A stretch of 64,000 bases of DNA from Chitinophagales bacterium (GTDB lineage: Bacteria; Bacteroidota; Bacteroidia; Chitinophagales; Chitinophagaceae), in NCBI GenBank assembly GCA_020636575.1, contig JACJXP010000005.1:107273-171272 (forward strand). The letters are read 5' to 3'. Of the stretch, positions 63,565 through 64,000 are shown piece by piece. The stretch's first letter is position 1. Each line of letters opens with the position of its first letter. A program made the translations under genes and the position numbers. The notes below the pieces were generated by a model. It was not told the DNA's origin and ran no database searches. It was given only the letters and a program-made list of their open reading frames with translations.

Positions 63565-64000
63565 TTATTGTTTATTATAATCTTCTACCATCCTGGTGAA
63601 AGCCTCTAACGTATTCATTTGGAAGCTGGACTCAAAGACAGGCCCTTTTATAAAAAGATCTCTAAAACCATATTTGTTTTTAGCGTAATTGGTTAAAACG
63701 GTTTTATTATCGCCGACAAGCTTCTTTATATTAAAGGAAGACATGTTTTTTGCCTGCTCTCCTTCTTTTTGGGCAAGAATCTCAAAGTTATTTTCCTGCC
63801 ATTTGGCATAATCAGCATCACTAACCGTTGTCCGGTCGGGTAAGTGGGAAGTAACGATACCCTGTGTGTGGTGATATTTTTTAAAAACGGTAATTTTTCC
63901 TTCGCTAGCAACTTCTAACATCAGTTTTTTAGGTATCTGGTCTTGTTTTCTTTTCGCAAATAGATTTGCATATCGTACCTGCTTGAATTTTTTACCATTT
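63565..64000 (-). CDS. Partial gene at the window edge, unknown protein
   Basis: The last about 145 codons of a minus-strand gene that continues past the window edge: reading upstream from the Met at 63919-63921, codons remain open to base 64000 (NGKKFKQVRYANLFAKRKQD just before IPKKLMLEVA), so the Met is internal and the true start is outside. The visible C-terminal part has SDADYAKWQENNFEILAQKEGEQ and TLEAFTRMVEDYNKQ, mixed alpha/beta, no recognised motif. A strong terminator follows. Family not identified. Confidence 0.75.
   Translation of the reverse strand, partial: NGKKFKQVRYANLFAKRKQDQIPKKLMLEVASEGKITVFKKYHHTQGIVTSHLPDRTTVSDADYAKWQENNFEILAQKEGEQAKNMSSFNIKKLVGDNKTVLTNYAKNKYGFRDLFIKGPVFESSFQMNTLEAFTRMVEDYNKQ

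Noticed and set aside
1..64000. CRISPR array, insertion sequences, prophage, attachment sites
   Set aside because: No direct-repeat array, transposase, integrase or tRNA-flanking direct repeats were noticed; the pRiA4b-like gene is not accompanied by transposon ends.

Overview
The window looks like ordinary chromosome from a member of the Bacteroidota, probably Chitinophagales/Chitinophagaceae (inference). Supporting signs are a type IX secretion gene (porQ), kdsA and a TamB-type protein for a lipopolysaccharide-bearing outer membrane, many SPI/SPII secreted proteins, the parA-parB-DUF5683-dapB gene order, few purine-rich Shine-Dalgarno sites, and upstream elements of the Bacteroidota type (TAnnTTTG at -7, TTTG near -33). 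No insertion sequence, prophage, CRISPR array or rRNA operon was seen. Coding density is very high and no gene-free stretch exceeds about 300 bases.

Region by region. 0-10 kb: secreted unknown protein, kdsA, a threonine-dehydrogenase-like SDR, a DUF1080/acyP/msrC operon, a large predicted surface metalloprotease, valS and a receiver-only response regulator. 10-18 kb: two esterases flank the N-degron pair aat/clpS, two tRNA-Val genes, a PAP2 phosphatase, and a pair of ATP-dependent carboxylate-amine ligases (YbdK/GCS2 type plus ATP-grasp); ribBA follows. 18-29 kb: tamB (which seems to start at CTG), a response regulator and TPR histidine kinase, dapB, DUF5683, parB, parA. 29-36 kb: a membrane metallophosphoesterase, two beta-barrel proteins, lon, porQ. 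35.7-41.9 kb: a tightly overlapping seven-gene operon (lipoprotein, UbiA-like membrane protein, M42 peptidase, a 51-residue IDPGSGS membrane miniprotein, a kinase-like/methyltransferase fusion, an alkaline-phosphatase-superfamily membrane enzyme and a PIG-L deacetylase), with a LuxE-like adenylating enzyme divergent from it. 42.9-48.7 kb: tRNA-Leu, dapD, a glycosyltransferase, then a tRNA-maturation group (threonylcarbamoyl-AMP synthase, cca, a pRiA4b-ORF3-like protein, miaA). 48.7-51.3 kb: a GH63-like glycosidase. 51.5-64 kb: an accessory run of small secreted hydrolases, lipoproteins, VOC, DsrE and NHL proteins, a CPBP protease and an AraC regulator. Several of these share an unusual upstream element, CTCAAnTTnATATCTTTAA.

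The best candidate for an undescribed system is the 35.7-41.9 kb operon. Its enzyme mix (polyprenyl-transferase-like protein, de-N-acetylase, phospho/sulfo-transferase-type membrane enzyme, kinase-methyltransferase) suggests modification or capping of a lipid-linked glycan in the envelope. The carboxylate-amine-ligase/esterase group at 10.6-16.5 kb and the shared promoter element at 52.7-61.7 kb come next. All functions are read from sequence motifs and family memory; no database search was possible.
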